The position numbers were made by a program, and so were the translations under genes. The notes under the pieces were generated by a model that was not told where the DNA came from, did not search any database, and saw only the letters and a program-made list of their open reading frames with translations. From Klebsormidium nitens (lineage: Eukaryota > Streptophyta > Klebsormidiophyceae > Klebsormidiales > Klebsormidiaceae), in contig DF236965.1 in NCBI GenBank assembly GCA_000708835.1, positions 190,700 to 254,699 of the forward strand: a DNA stretch of 64,000 nucleotides, read 5' to 3'. Below, piece by piece: positions 48,301 through 60,400 of the stretch. Within the stretch, counting starts at the first letter, position 1. Each line of letters begins with the position of its first letter.

Positions 48301-51300
48301 AACATTTTTCCGGGTTGGGGTTTCTCGACAAGGACACTGCACGTCTGGTCTCTTTCGTAGAATTATTCACCAGCAGAATATAGCCTCCTTCCAGATTCGA
48401 AGTGCCTCGAGACTCCAAAACGCATCAAAAGCTCCAAGTCCTCGTGGATTGAAACGGAGAGGCTCACTTTGCTTGGCATGATGAGGCTCTTGGCCTTCTT
48501 GTACTCGCGCACCACCAAGTCATACTCCTTGTTCTTGATATGCGTGCGAATCGCGCTTGGCAGATTGAAAAGCGTCCGGAACCGCTGCAGGACGCCCTGG
48601 ACGGAACGGATCCTTTCCGCCTGAGCCTGCACGCAACAAAGAAGCGAGAATTGGCGCAAGCCACTTGGGTTCATATGGGTAACCCCAATATGAAACAAAA
48701 GCAGCGCCTCGAGACAGGTTAGAAGGACCTCGACTTGCAGGACGAAGTCTGTGTAGATAATCAAGTTTCCTTAGCACAACTCAAAGCAGACAACGTAGGA
48801 ACAATCTTCGCACTTTCCTATCCTACCGAATCTGCTTCAGCCGAGTTGGAGACGAAGTGACATAGTCACAAGCAGTGCCATTGAGTAATCTCTACAGTCC
48901 TTTCATCGAGCTTGGGTGGGTGTGAGACACCCGTTTCGAGCCTCCTTACGGGGATGCGCCGCTTACCTGCCGTTCTAGGAGAGGCTTGAACGCCCTCTTC
49001 GCGACTTCGTCGACACCCTCTATGGCCTGGCTCAACTGCAGCGTGCCAGCGCCCTCTCGGTCCGACTCAATTTGCTGCAGCTTCGAATGAATATCTGCGG
49101 CACAGAACAGGTGGATAAGAGGGGACCTAACACAGGTCTCGTTGGGACCAGCGGCTGCCAAACCTACAGGACAAACTCGACTCTTGCCCTCGCAAGGATG
49201 GCGTACGACTCGAAAACGCCAAGAGGAGACTACGCTAACTGACCTGCGAGGCGAAATGTTGAAGTTTTTTGGGAGTCATCGTAGACAGAATGACACTCCT
49301 AAGCTTAGATCCATAATCTCTCAGACGCACAAACCAGAGTCACGTTATCGCCTCACCGTCGATGGTGTTCTTGCAGCTGATGAAGCAGTCGAAGTTGTCC
49401 TTGACGAGTTTCTTGAGCTGCTCCTTGCGGTTTTGTAGGTCCGCCTTGAGCGCGCGCTCCCCCAGCTCCAGCTCGTTCGCGGGCGTCTCGCGGTGGAAGC
49501 GCGCCAGGTACAGCTGCGGGTCGAACTTCTCGCTGAACACCAGCATCTTCTCTGCAGGCGGAGCAAGAAACCTTATGGGATGAGTCTGGCCGAACCGGAC
49601 TTCCTGTGCGTGTTTCCAATCGCACTTTCCAAGGGATGCGGAGAAATCGAATGCTGGTAGGTACAGCTTCGACCGGACTTCTCGCTGTACACAAGCGGCT
49701 ACTTTGCGGGCCAAAACCGGCAGAAACGAAAATCAGATGCGAGTAAGCCGGATAAGGTTCCAAGCTTACGTGCACTCCGCCTCAAGGGAACTACTTTGGT
49801 CAGTTGATAGCAGTTAAGAGAGTTTAATACTCCAGACAAAAGTTCGGGAACTTTGGCTGCGTGACAACCATTCATCACGGAATCAAGATGTCGAGCTGTC
49901 GAACATCAGTCTTTCAACTCGCACCTGTATGCACGTGGTATGCAATTGAGTCTGGTGATAACACGCTTCCCAGTACTGATTTTTCGGATTTCCTGGGAGC
50001 CTTCAACGGTTCGAAATTTAGGTATGGTTGGCAATCAAACTCTTTCGCCAACCCGCAGCGACTTCGGTGGCCACCAAGGCAAGCGAACAAGACCAACAAA
50101 TCAAGGGGCAGCAAAGACGCCAGCAAATAAAAGGCTTTCACCCCTGGAGCAACTCAGAACCTGGTGTGCGATGTGCCCTTAACTCCAAAATTCCACACTG
50201 AACCCAGAGAAGCGGCATCAAGCAAGCGTACCATAATGCAGCATATCGTCCTACTTTTCGAAGTAGGGTCGTCATTGACTAGTCAAAATATCACAAGTCG
50301 TTTTTCAATCAACTGTTCCGAAGTTTCTCTGAGCATCGGTGAAAGACCAACCAGCCACACGCAAGGCTCAGTACGTGCTGGTAAAGTCTTTGCTCGGCAC
50401 CCACCTTTGTCTGCAGGATCCAGAGGCCCCGCTGGCGAGGGCGGTGCACTGCTGAAGTCATCCTGGCCAAACGACGTCTCCCGAGAGCCAAGCCTGTTCG
50501 TCGCCCCTCGCCTCCTGCTGCTCTCCGACGCTGAGGGCGACGCTGACGCGCTCACCCCCGCTCGCGCCAGAGTCATGGTCTTTAGACTGATGTTGCTGCA
50601 AGAGCAAGAAGAGAGCAAAAGATCAACAACAAAGCGCACCTAGTGCTTCAACACCTGAACGCAGCGAAGGCGGTTTTGCGAGGGCCATCAGCTACCTTCC
50701 GACCTTCTTCGCCACCTTTTGGACAGATATGCAACAGTACCCTGGTAACTCCGCACTTGGCCAATCGACCCACGCAAAGCTTGTATGAGGGACCGACGTC
50801 CTTTCTGCAGTGGAACCTGTTAAGGCTCGAGGTAGAAGTCCTTTGCTCCTATGACAAAATGAAACCGGAATCACTACCTACTTACGAGACCATAACTACA
50901 AGAATTGCAGTGACATAAGTAATGGAGAGTGGCCTCATCATTATGGTGAAAACTCGATGTTTCTTTTGCCATGACATGTGAAGCCGTGGGGGACTTGTGA
51001 CATTTTAACTTCTCCTGCATACGTCAGCACTAGCTGGAGGAATGTTTGATTGACCAAGGCTTTGAATGTTCGGTCATGTTTGATTGACCAAGGCTTTAGG
51101 CAGCCACTGGTTTCCTCACCCTAGCCCCAGCGGATCTTGCAGAGTGTCCATCCGCTCCGTGTCGATGGTGGACGCCCGCCTCAGCGTCCGGCTGGCGACA
51201 TTCTCGGCATGGGCCGCTCGGTTCACGGACCGCACGTTCAGCGCGCGGTCAGACAGCTGTACCAACGGAGGGCACAGGTTTTTCAGACTCCATCTGCGAC

Positions 51301-52717
51301 CACTCTGATCTTACAAGATGCATTTTGCCGTTCTAGATCAAGCTCTCAATGTAGCATATATCAGGGAATCATAATTCGTCAGCCTCCTTGTATTAGTTCT
51401 CCATGTGTGTGTCAAAGTTTCCTCTATAATTTAAGCTCGGCAAAGTAGAGCCTCCAATCAGATCAGGGAGCACAGGAAAGGCACTCAGCAACTGGTTGAG
51501 ATCTCGAATGCTTCCCGGCGTCCACCGCATATTATGTATGGACTGTCAGGCAGGCCCTCAGGCTGGCCCTGCTTGCTGCCACAGTCGAAGGACTCAGCAC
51601 TTGAGAAGTAGTTACCTGTTCAGTATCGACTTGCTTCCATGTTGTGGCATCGTCTTCGTCGTCCAGTTCAGCATCTAAGTCTTGGAAATCAGATGCTTCA
51701 TTCTGCCTGGATACTCCCACCAGTGGCCTTTGGCCCCCCGGAGGAGCCACCGGTTCATAGCCCTGCGGTTGAAACTCAAAAATTCTCAGCACGTGCAGAG
51801 CACTTCTGTCGTTTTGCCCTGTTTTTGCCTCTCCAGTCCTAGTCTCATTCTTCCCAAGCTGATCCGCATCGGTGATGCAAGCGCAGCTCTGCTTCATACT
51901 CTATGAGGCAAGGCTTCAAGACTTTGCCAGATCTCGACGTAAGAAGCAAACCGAAAACCAAAGAGGGGAAGCAGGACAAGAAAGACCAATCGTGCATGTA
52001 TTGAAGTAGGTTCCCACATATTGAAGTCTTGAAAAGAAACCCTAAAATGCCCCAAGCGATGACAGCAGCTAACCGAAACCAAATGCAACCGTGGGGGAAG
52101 GACCCAGTCCTTATCTATATAGGGTCTTCCTCACATTGTGATTCTTGCTGTAACTCGCGCCCTTATAAACACAAGACTTCAATCACCAATCACACATTGC
52201 TCAAGCACCATCATACTGGCAGCCAGTGAAAAATGTAACTCGCAGAAAGCAAACCAGCAAAGTACCACCCCACCTCTTCGCTTGAAATGCTCAGCATTTC
52301 CACATCGGACTCCTCATCATCGTCCCGTTGCGGGGGCGACGGGGGGGGAGGAGCGACAGCTCGCGAAGGTGCACGAGAGGCCCCCCTGCCGGGAACCATG
52401 GATGACCCCCACGACTTTATCTTCTGCACGACGGGGCTCGAGACTTGCTGCCTTTGCTCCCGAGCAGCTTGAGCAGCGGGCGCCTTGACGAGCGGGGGGG
52501 CAGCAGGGGTGGGGGAAGGGCCCCGGCTTGGGATCGGGGATGCTTGCACAGGTGCAGGGGCTACCGAAGCGGCCCTAACAGGGGCGGCCTGCGATGGGGG
52601 GGTCACAGGGCGGACCTGCGGCTTTGGAGGGGAGGGCGCTTGATAGCCCCTTTCCTTCGCCTCCATCTCAGCAACGGCCTGGGCGAGAAGGTCGTCTTCA
52701 TCGTCGCTGGATGCCAT
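39383..52717 (-). CDS. SEC5: Exocyst complex component SEC5 (EXOC2)
   Basis: Subunit of the octameric exocyst that tethers secretory vesicles to the plasma membrane. Twenty exons, all in phase: 52717-52274, 51762-51616, 51256-51120, 50586-50405, 49551-49357, 49094-48967, 48626-48468, 47816-47637, 47080-46943, 46586-46392, 45490-45311, 44640-44485, 44182-44001, 43567-43449, 43171-42955, 42557-42314, 41906-41772, 41242-41105, 40587-40339 and 39967-39383. That is about 1369 residues, longer than the usual 1050-1100 because of a Pro/Ala-rich N-terminus and a Pro/Ser-rich C-terminus. Diagnostic blocks match plant SEC5: DNFDCFISCKNTID, AQAERIRSVQGVLQRFRTLF, LPSAIRTHIKNKEYDLVVRE, LLLELEPNSDPIWHYLQTQ, LLHPLVAVHAE and RTLDANGYAQLMLE. 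The last exon may instead begin at 39889 (ELKRTRINVICF), giving 1343 residues. Divergent from SmD1 with 1.07 kb between starts. Confidence 0.95.
43600..43865 (-). repeat. Tandem duplication next to the acceptor of SEC5 exon 14
   Basis: Two clear copies of an about 90-base unit (roughly 43606-43700 and 43728-43820; tgcaccacaa followed by cggctc and aatcggagccaagt) plus a trace of a third near 43850. They lie in the intron between exons 43567-43449 and 44182-44001, immediately upstream of exon 14 on the minus strand. The element tgcacca is also the exon-edge acceptor sequence at 43569-43575, so the unit probably includes a copied acceptor. Confidence 0.7.
45490..45860 (-). repeat. Three-copy tandem duplication at the acceptor of SEC5 exon 11
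   Basis: The element ttgtcaagcatgttca occurs at about 45535 and 45652, and as a variant at 45780. A second element, tgtgtgtagattg, recurs at about 45598, 45718 and, degenerate, 45842. A third, atcttgaggcgaga, recurs near 45510, 45630 and 45757. The period is about 120 bases. The first copy overlaps the exon 11 acceptor (exon ends at 45490). So this intron is partly made of copies of its own 3' splice region. Confidence 0.75.
47800..48300 (-). repeat. Five-copy degenerate tandem array at the acceptor of SEC5 exon 8
   Basis: The core gacgtcag recurs at 47834, 47953, 48054, 48181 and 48271. Each is preceded by a ctgcag/tgccagcctgc-type string, and the copy nearest the exon is the true acceptor and first codons of exon 8 (47816). 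Spacing is 90-127 bases. The array fills most of the 650-base intron between exons 8 and 7. Confidence 0.8.
49506..49730 (-). repeat. Duplicated exon edge in the SEC5 intron before exon 5
   Basis: The 5' end of exon 5 plus its acceptor (49506-49572, including aggtacagctgcgggtcgaa and acttctcgctgaacac) has a diverged copy at about 49661-49730 (aggtacagcttcgaccggac, acttctcgctgtacac). The copy is inside the intron, about 155 bases away, so coding sequence and a splice site were copied together. Confidence 0.8.
51042..51097. repeat. Short direct repeat in SEC5 intron 3
   Basis: A 22-base unit, atgtttgattgaccaaggc followed by ttt, occurs exactly twice (51042-51063 and 51076-51097). The second copy is about 20 bases from the donor of exon 3 on the minus strand. 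Confidence 0.85.
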
Positions 52718-53788
52718 GGCTGCCGACGGACGGTCGGTGCTTCACTTTCAACTTGCTGGATGGGACTCTCCACCGGCTAGGAGCAGGTCCACAGCTTGCG
52801 TGGCGTTGTGCGCCGAGGGCCAAGCCCCCTTTCAATCAGCAGGCAATCCACAATGACATGCATTTGCAAGCTTCGTCCGGGGAGCAGATCGTGGAACCGA
52901 ACCTACTGCCTATATTATTATTATTCATGCAATGCAATGCCCATACAATCTGATGCAATGGCAAAACTTACTACCGTAATACTGGATATGTGGGTACTTA
53001 TATGCCGATGTTTGCCTGCGTATGATTATACAACATGAAGCTGCTCTACAGCTGACACTGTGAGTGTCAATTTGCATGCATGCACGCGCTCCCTGGTGCG
53101 CGCTCTCGGGGGGGTGTAGCAAGACGCGGGCTGGCAATATAAGAAGCCCCATGCAACGATCGAGGAAGATTAAAACCACATGTGCATGCAATTTAGCGTC
53201 CAGGAACCTATATATTTCAAGCTCTTATGTACGCAGAGCAGGACCCTTTTGACTTGCTAATACCGTAATATGTCCTGGCGCACCTGTGCCAAACTCTGAC
53301 ATTGCAGTGTTGGAACTCGAAGAGGGTGGACAGGGGACCTGGGGAGCAAAGCGGAGGGAAGCAAAAGGACAGGAGACCAGAGTTGCTGCAACAAGGGGCG
53401 TTTAGCGCACAGCTTAGGAGGCGTCTAAGGGCTACCCGCAGACCATCTGAGGCTTGTCAGGCCGTGTATGCAGAAAGAAAACGGGTGGTGCAGGTGGGCT
53501 AGTGTCTGCAAATTGATTGCAGAGTTGGGGTGCTCTTGCGGCCTTTCGTAGGGTTATTTTTTGGCCTACAAGCATTGTGCATTGGGCCGTTTACGGGTTT
53601 GCAAGAGCGTAAAAACTGAGGGGACGATTGCCAAGTGATTGAGATCTGCAGGGAAACCCTGCAGACGGTGCTGCACTATCACACTCGTTGCACGACAACT
53701 TTAAGCTGGCTTTGTGAGCTTGAAGAGTTTGTGAGGCTGGTGCTATTTCTGCACTTCAAAGCAGCGGTGATTAATCAGGCCCGCCATC
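52718..53788. promoter_or_regulatory. Divergent promoter region between SEC5 and SmD1
   Basis: This 1.07-kb gap separates two diverging start codons. A short plus-strand open frame (53302-53502) is basic and has no recognisable motif; it is more likely 5' UTR or promoter. No clear TATA box near either gene. Confidence 0.45.
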
Positions 53789-55631
53789 ATGAAGTTGGTT
53801 AGGTGAGTCTCCCTGCGATCGTCTTTGCAGATATGTTTTTGAACAAGCCGAATTCGTGGTCAGAAATGTGCGATTGCCTGCATGGTTGCATCAAAAGACG
53901 GAGTTTGGTAAGGGGCCCACCTCAAAGATAAGAATGGGATGATTGTCTTTGCTTCAATTCAGCCAGTAAGATTCATTTCAATCCAGTCTGGCCTGGTGAT
54001 CAGTTACTATCCAGTCAGCTTGCGCTTATCAAGCTCTCATGTAGGTGACAACTGAATTGTTGGTAAAGGTGGAACCAAATTCAATTTTGGTACTTTGGGC
54101 AAGTTGACAAACCACTGTTGGAAGCTTCAATTTTGACTACATTGAGGACGAAGTTTACTTCTTCAAAAGACATTTCAGGCATACCACCCTCCTTTCGGTG
54201 CTTGCATCACGACAGGGACGCATTGTGCCTGGTTAATACCCCTTCATTTACAGACACCTGAGTGCCGAGAGGTGTTTAGCTGGGTCTTATAAGATTGTTG
54301 AAAGTGCCCTGACCACTGACGATTAATCGTGCTCCACGTTTAATGCTACTTTTCAGGCTGCTTTTTAAGGGATTCTCTGCTTGGCGGAGATTTTACCTGC
54401 AAAAGCTGGTTCTAAAGCATGGAGAAAAACACCTCGGTGCAGGTTCCTCTAATCAGTGGGTCTGACTGAGCGGCTTAATAGGTCTATTGAGCAGCTAATG
54501 CAGTTACTATTCATCGAGGTCGGAATCAATGTCTCATGTGCTTCCCTTATGCATCTATGCAGATTTCTTATGAAGTTGCACAATGAAACGGTCAATATAG
54601 AGCTGAAGAATGGGACTGTGGTAACCGGGACGATCACAGGCAAGTGTCATCACTTGTCTATAGTTATGCACTCTGCTGGACAAATTTTCGCTTTAGTAAG
54701 GGACTCCGTATGGTTTTGCAAGCACAGGTTTTCCTTCAGACGTCTATGATAGGTTTCTCACTCGGCATGAAGTAACCTGTAAAGCGTAGGATCTTATGCG
54801 TGCGTGTCTTCTCTACTTCGTTACAAAAGCAGCTGGTTGCAATTGCACTGACATCCAGTTTTCATCTGCTGAACTCAAAACCCGAGATAACCTTTGAGCA
54901 TTCAACACGAACTGGCGCAAAGCAGAGCGAATCGGATTCTTGGGCGTTTCAACTTCCTCCAATGAATGTGAGGCCACTGAATGCTTGTCAGGATATGGGT
55001 GCTGTGAAGTGGCAAGACGACTCGCAGCTCTGACATTTTCATAAGCCCCTGTGTGTTTGCAGGGGTAGACATCAGCATGAATACGCATTTAAAAACGGTA
55101 AAACTGACCCTGAAAAACAAGAACCCAGTTACGCTGGAGCATCTGAGCATTCGGGGCAACAGCATCCGATACTACATTCTGCCGGACAGCCTGAATCTGG
55201 ACACGCTCCTAGTCGAGGATGCCCCACGGACCAGGGCGAAAAAGCCCACCGCGGGTAAGAGCTGCCGCTCAGCTTGGTTTCTATTCAGTCTGTTAAGAGA
55301 CTGCTTGGTGGCCGTTTCAAGGTCGCCTTGCATGCAACTATTGCAAAGACCTGGGTGCTTTTTGAATTGTTACTGTCGTTGGTTATGACGCACCTGCTGT
55401 CTCAAAGTGAATGACAGCAGAGCGGACGCTACTTGTGCCCAAACGGAGGACCTTGTGAATGCTCAGATGTCCTTCGTTTTTCCAAAGTCGCGGTTGGATT
55501 GCTCTTACTTTGTAATCTGGTTCCGATACTCCCAAAACACTTTTTTGGTTCTTGTTACAGGGGGCCCGATGGGGCGTGGCAGGGGCCGTGGTCGGGGACG
55601 TGGAAGAGGCCGGGGGCGAGGAGGACGATGA
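53789..55631 (+). CDS. SMD1: Small nuclear ribonucleoprotein SmD1
   Basis: Core Sm protein of spliceosomal U snRNPs; forms the heteroheptameric ring with the other Sm proteins on the U-rich Sm site. Exons: 53789-53802 (only MKLVR), 54563-54639, 55063-55254 and 55561-55631, giving 117 residues, the normal family size. Sm1 motif: [20 protein letters not shown], then TGTITG. Sm2 region: [16 protein letters not shown] and [19 protein letters not shown]. The C-terminal tail is the GR repeat [12 protein letters not shown] typical of SmD1, a target of arginine dimethylation. The 14-base first coding exon is unusually short. The intron after exon 2 starts with GC (cag|gcaagt), not GT; the exon 3 phase requires this. 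Confidence 0.96.
54640..55062 (+). other. GC-AG intron in SmD1
   Basis: The donor reads acag|gcaagt and the acceptor tttgcag|ggg. Only this pair keeps the protein in frame between ...TIT and GVDIS. The donor has an otherwise perfect consensus (AG|GCAAGT), as known GC donors do. Such introns are about 1 per cent of plant introns. Confidence 0.85.
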
Positions 55632-57444
55632 TAGCTCTGCGTTTTGTGCTTGGCGAGCGGCTCAGCGCCGTCAGCCGCAGTGTTCTTTCTTGTATTTGAC
55701 TTATGACGGAAACACCGGAAGGTTTTGAGCGGTCTTGATTCTTTGCCGCATGTTGTTGCTCATCTGCACTTTTGTCTCATCTCTTGGTGCTTGGGTTCGT
55801 TCTTTCCCCTTGTAGAGGGCTACTGGTGTAGAATTTCAGGACATGCATTTGTGTGTGTCAAAGTAGCGTACATGCCTAGAATTGTGCTAGTGCATGGCTG
55901 AGATGCGGCATGGACTTCTTGCTTTCCTATCGTTTAACCACAACCCGTCTATGATGCAAAAAGCAAGGTCGGATGGGCTTGATCATGACACATGTTGCGA
56001 GTCCCATCCTGCGACGTACAATCCTGCGAAATGAGCAGCATGTGCTACAGCTATGCGTGCAGTCTGTCACCAGAGGCAAAAGGCTGACATAAAGCTCAAT
56101 GACCAGCTGGACTTGATTGGATCGACTGTGGTATATGCGTCGACGCTTATACCTATTGACGCGGCTGTCTCAGTCACTGTCGCTTAGAGCTGGCATGTAA
56201 CCTATACTATTACAGAAATCAATGACCATCATTGAATGCCAGTCATGCAGGGGGGGATCCAATTCACATGTAAACTAATATTATCAAGGATTACTCAGGA
56301 CAAAGATATAATTGCAATTTCAATCCTAAAGAATTACATGGTTCATGTAAGCTCAAGAACGTGTAGAAGCCCTCCGTCGCATGCACTGAGCTTGGCAGTC
56401 CGGACTATCATAGTACCGGTAGACATGCTGCAACCTGCCTGTGTATTAAGCCTATAGTACCGCTGCTACGATAAGTGCAAATTTGCTTAATTGTTTGCGC
56501 GGCTGCCGCCAGCGACTCTCTTTAAACCGTCTGATCGACCTGCATTTCCCATTGAACCAAGTTCCGTCATTGTGGCATCATGTGAGCAAATTTTACCGCG
56601 TTGACTTAAATTTCAATGCGTTGACTCATCAAAGTGAAAGATGTCGGATCGTCGGTTCTTAAATCAAGTAGATACAATTCGGCACGGGCTCTGATGAAGA
56701 CCTAGATCATGCATCATGAGTCTCGATTTACATAGGCGTGTTTCCGGCTGATTCGACAACACGCAACCTTAGCTCTTATTAAGCAGCTTATAACGCACTT
56801 AACATTGAGTTTTGTGCAAACGCTAAACTTCGGACCGATGTCTACATGGTCGACCCACGAACAAAATCTTGGTAAACCTCGTTAGCATGCATCCACTCCA
56901 GTCGCGCACTGCCAGTCGTAAAACAAACCGGGAAGATCCTGTGGAAGGAACATGCCTTAACCGCTGAAGTAAGCTGGACATAGTCTTGAAAGTATGCACT
57001 CGAGCGTGTGTCTACAGGCTAAACACAGTATGCAAGGGTTTGCGCCTAGGAGTAATCAAAGCAACCCCCAATGCAGAATAACGCCTCATTCTATGACCTA
57101 TACCTGATCTCTTCGCTTCTTTTGAGCTGCCTTCTTCAAAGGTGGAGAAATGGGCACCGGTAGTCCTCCTCGCGTTTTGTCAACCGGACTCACAAACGTG
57201 GGTGGGGGTTTGGTGCCGTTGCGCCGCGGCGAGCAATAGGAGACTGGGAGCAGAAACTGAGGCTCCCCACATCCCCAACCACTACTTAAGCATTGGGTCT
57301 AGACGAAAGCGCGAGCTAACCCGACAAAGCCACCTAGCACACCAAGGAGCGGGTGCTTTCGTCCCTATCTTCTGAACGCCTTGGAGCCAGTGCCCACGGG
57401 GCCCACTCCTCCTGTCTCACTGAGCAAGTGTACAGCGCGCCTGT
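55632..57444. other. Convergent intergenic region between SmD1 and the SAND/FYR gene
   Basis: This 1.8-kb stretch holds two 3' UTRs and otherwise little. It is AT-rich from 56200 to 57100. The open frames 56236-56457 and 57142-57375 on + have no motif and no splice context. I see nothing that I can name. Confidence 0.45.
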
Positions 57445-60400
57445 CTAGCTTATCCGTCGTTCTAGGACGTCTAGCGCGGCCCGGTAGACACGCTCCAAGC
57501 CCCCCGTCCCCCCCAGCGTGGTAAACACCCGCGCCAGCGCCTGGAGCTCCTCCATGCTCCCCTTGTCAAACAAGCTCCGCAATAGCCGCTCGTCTCTACC
57601 GAGCCCCACAGCCGCCCCCGCATCCCCCCCGGGCCGGCTGGTGACCTCGTTCAACCCCTGCCGGCGGAGCCAATACTCGCGGCACGTGTGATGGGGGTCT
57701 AGCGCCTCCACCAGGCGAATGATGGCCGGGTCTGTCAGGCCAAACATGTCGACACCCGAGACATCGGCGACCGCAAGGGGGAGCGCTTTGTGGACTGCCG
57801 CCGGGAAGACGTGGTCCTGGCGTAACTGGCGGAGGCCGTTGTTTACGAGCGCCTGGATCTCCGCCCAGCACTCGTCGGGGCTGGCGCCCACGAACGGCGT
57901 CTGCGGGCGGTCCTCCGCAATGACCTGCACACAGAATCTCGTCAATTGACTTGCGCAAATAAATCATGACTTGCGCAAATAAATCATGTAAACTAAACAA
58001 ACGGTCTTGTACTCAAACGTCAATCTCCGGACAGCGACTTGTTGACGAAGCGCCTGCGAGTAGGCCCCAAAGTCACCTTTACAACCTCCACGCGGTTCGG
58101 GAATCTTGACGACATTCCAGTCACTCTCTCTGTCGAGCTCTGGTAAAAGGGGAGAACGGTGGAAAACTTTGTACTTCAAATTGCACCCAACTCTGCACGA
58201 CTAAGCACATTCTGAACAGGGGACCCCTCAACCAAGCGCGGTAAAAGGCAAGAGCCACGTGCCCCAGGTGACTGCGGCTGAAGTCAGGAACTGAAAGGTT
58301 GTGACGACAGTGAACTAACAATCGAAGCAATAGCGCCTCGGTATTCAGGGCGGCTGCAAATCTGGACTGGATCGAAGAGCGTTACAACAGACGTGTACTC
58401 AACAAGGGTGGAGAAAGGACTCGATTTTTGGGTTGCCTTTACTTGAACATGGATAAACAAACGGGCGGCAAAAGCAGCCAGTGATTCAATTACTCGGTCA
58501 TTCTGAATGCATTCGACGGCTTTTGAAAAGGAAGATGCAACCCAAAAAGTCCCTCGTATGTGGAGCCAGGCCAACAGACTTGCATGCACTACAGGATCCA
58601 TGTGTCCGTTCGAGCCGTCAGCAAACCGGTTGCACTTGAAGATCCGGCGAAGAGAATGGAGGAAAAAGAGCTAAAGTATCCTCCAACGCAGCGTGCAAGA
58701 GATGCAAGGAGGCTGGATCCTGTGAACCTCAACACAGGGACTACACAGAGACTTTGCTTTTGCTTATAGGAATCTTGATTCGAATCAGGGGCCGCACCTT
58801 GAAAACGGGGAGGGGCTGCACAGTTGCGTCCCAGTGCTCCATAATCTCCTGGAAGAAGAGGCACTTTCGCGTCACATCGCGCGTGCTGTAAAAGCTGACG
58901 GCGCTGCGGTAACCCCCCGGATAGATGCTCCGCTCATCCCACCAACCCGCCCGCGAAACCAGACGCCCTAGGTTTACCAGTTCTACATCCACCGCAACCC
59001 GCCCGCTGCTCACGGTACGCCCAACATCTCCGGGGGGGTTGCGCGGGGGGTCTAGTGGCCGCGCTACCGCCCCCCCATTGGGGGTGGATTGGTCAAAGAT
59101 GGTCCTGCCAAACAGGCGGGGGGGTTCTGGAGACGGGTTTGCAGGCGGCCGGTACGGGTCAGGGAAGGAGGTCATGGGGCGCACGCTGGGGGGCTCGTCG
59201 GGGGGCGGCCGACCAGGGGGGGGCGGAGTCCTCTTTTGCTTTGCACGCACTTTGCTGCCTGAGCGAGCCTGATCGCCTGCAGTGCAAACGAGACGGATCA
59301 AAAGGGGACCCTGAGAGATGGTTGAAGCAGACGCGGTCTGCTCTCTTTGTCGTCCTCGCTGATACAAGAAACATGCAGGGTGTGAAGGTGACCTCGATAC
59401 AGCGAAAAGATCAAGACAGGGAGGGTGGCAGATGATCAGCAGAAGACAAGGCAGGCTGTGCATCTCGGCAGAGTCCTGAAAGTACCGTAACACCTGGCAT
59501 CTTCAAAGCCCTTGCAAGCCCCTCATCAAGCACCAGGGCTGCGACGGTGGTTGCAAGCATGAAACTCCTCAGGCCGAAACTGAATAACAGAGGCTCCTCT
59601 ACTTGTTACAACCAGCTAAGATGAGCCGGAGGATATTACCCTCTTAGGACAACAACAAACTAACTGGGGTTGGCACGTCAGTTAAACGCCTAACATTCCA
59701 TTTGCGGTGGCTGCTGCAGATGTGGGACGACTGCACGAGCTCAACTCTCCAGTGCACCCCCCCATTGATTGGACAATAAGTACCCTCGTTCCATTATGCT
59801 CACCAGTAAGCGTGTCCCCCTTGCCAAGCGCGCCCTCCTCAAAGTTGCTCTGCCGGCGCCCGAGGCCGTTGTCCTCCAATATCTTCCCCAGCGGGATGCG
59901 CGCCCCGCCCTGCGCCTCGGGCATGATTGCGCGGATGCTCGTGCGCCACTTCTTGCTGCGGCTGCCCGCGTGCAGCTCAAACTCGTTGGGGCTCATCTCG
60001 GGCCGCTCGCCAGGTGGCAGCGCGCCGCATGTTGCGCAGTGGCACCGGAAAACGCACCGGTTGTGCACCAACAGCATTTCTGCTTGCATCTGGGGGGAAG
60101 AACATCCGGGCCCTCACTCAGCATTCATACTAATGCAGCACTTGAGAAGCGCCTGCTGAGGGATTTGCGCCGATTGAAACAAGAGGGAAAGTAGCCAATC
60201 GGAGCAGCCATGATTAAACCTCGACTAGCAGTCACAGACTTCACATCAAGACCCGCAATTCTGGGCGCTGCAGAGCACCACGCTGCTTAAAGCACAGCTC
60301 TCTGATGAGCAGCAAGCAAACTGGGGCTGAAGCAAAGGTGGGGCTGAAAGGGCTGCATTTGGTCCCATTTGTGCAAGACAAGACAATTGAAGGCCCCCAG

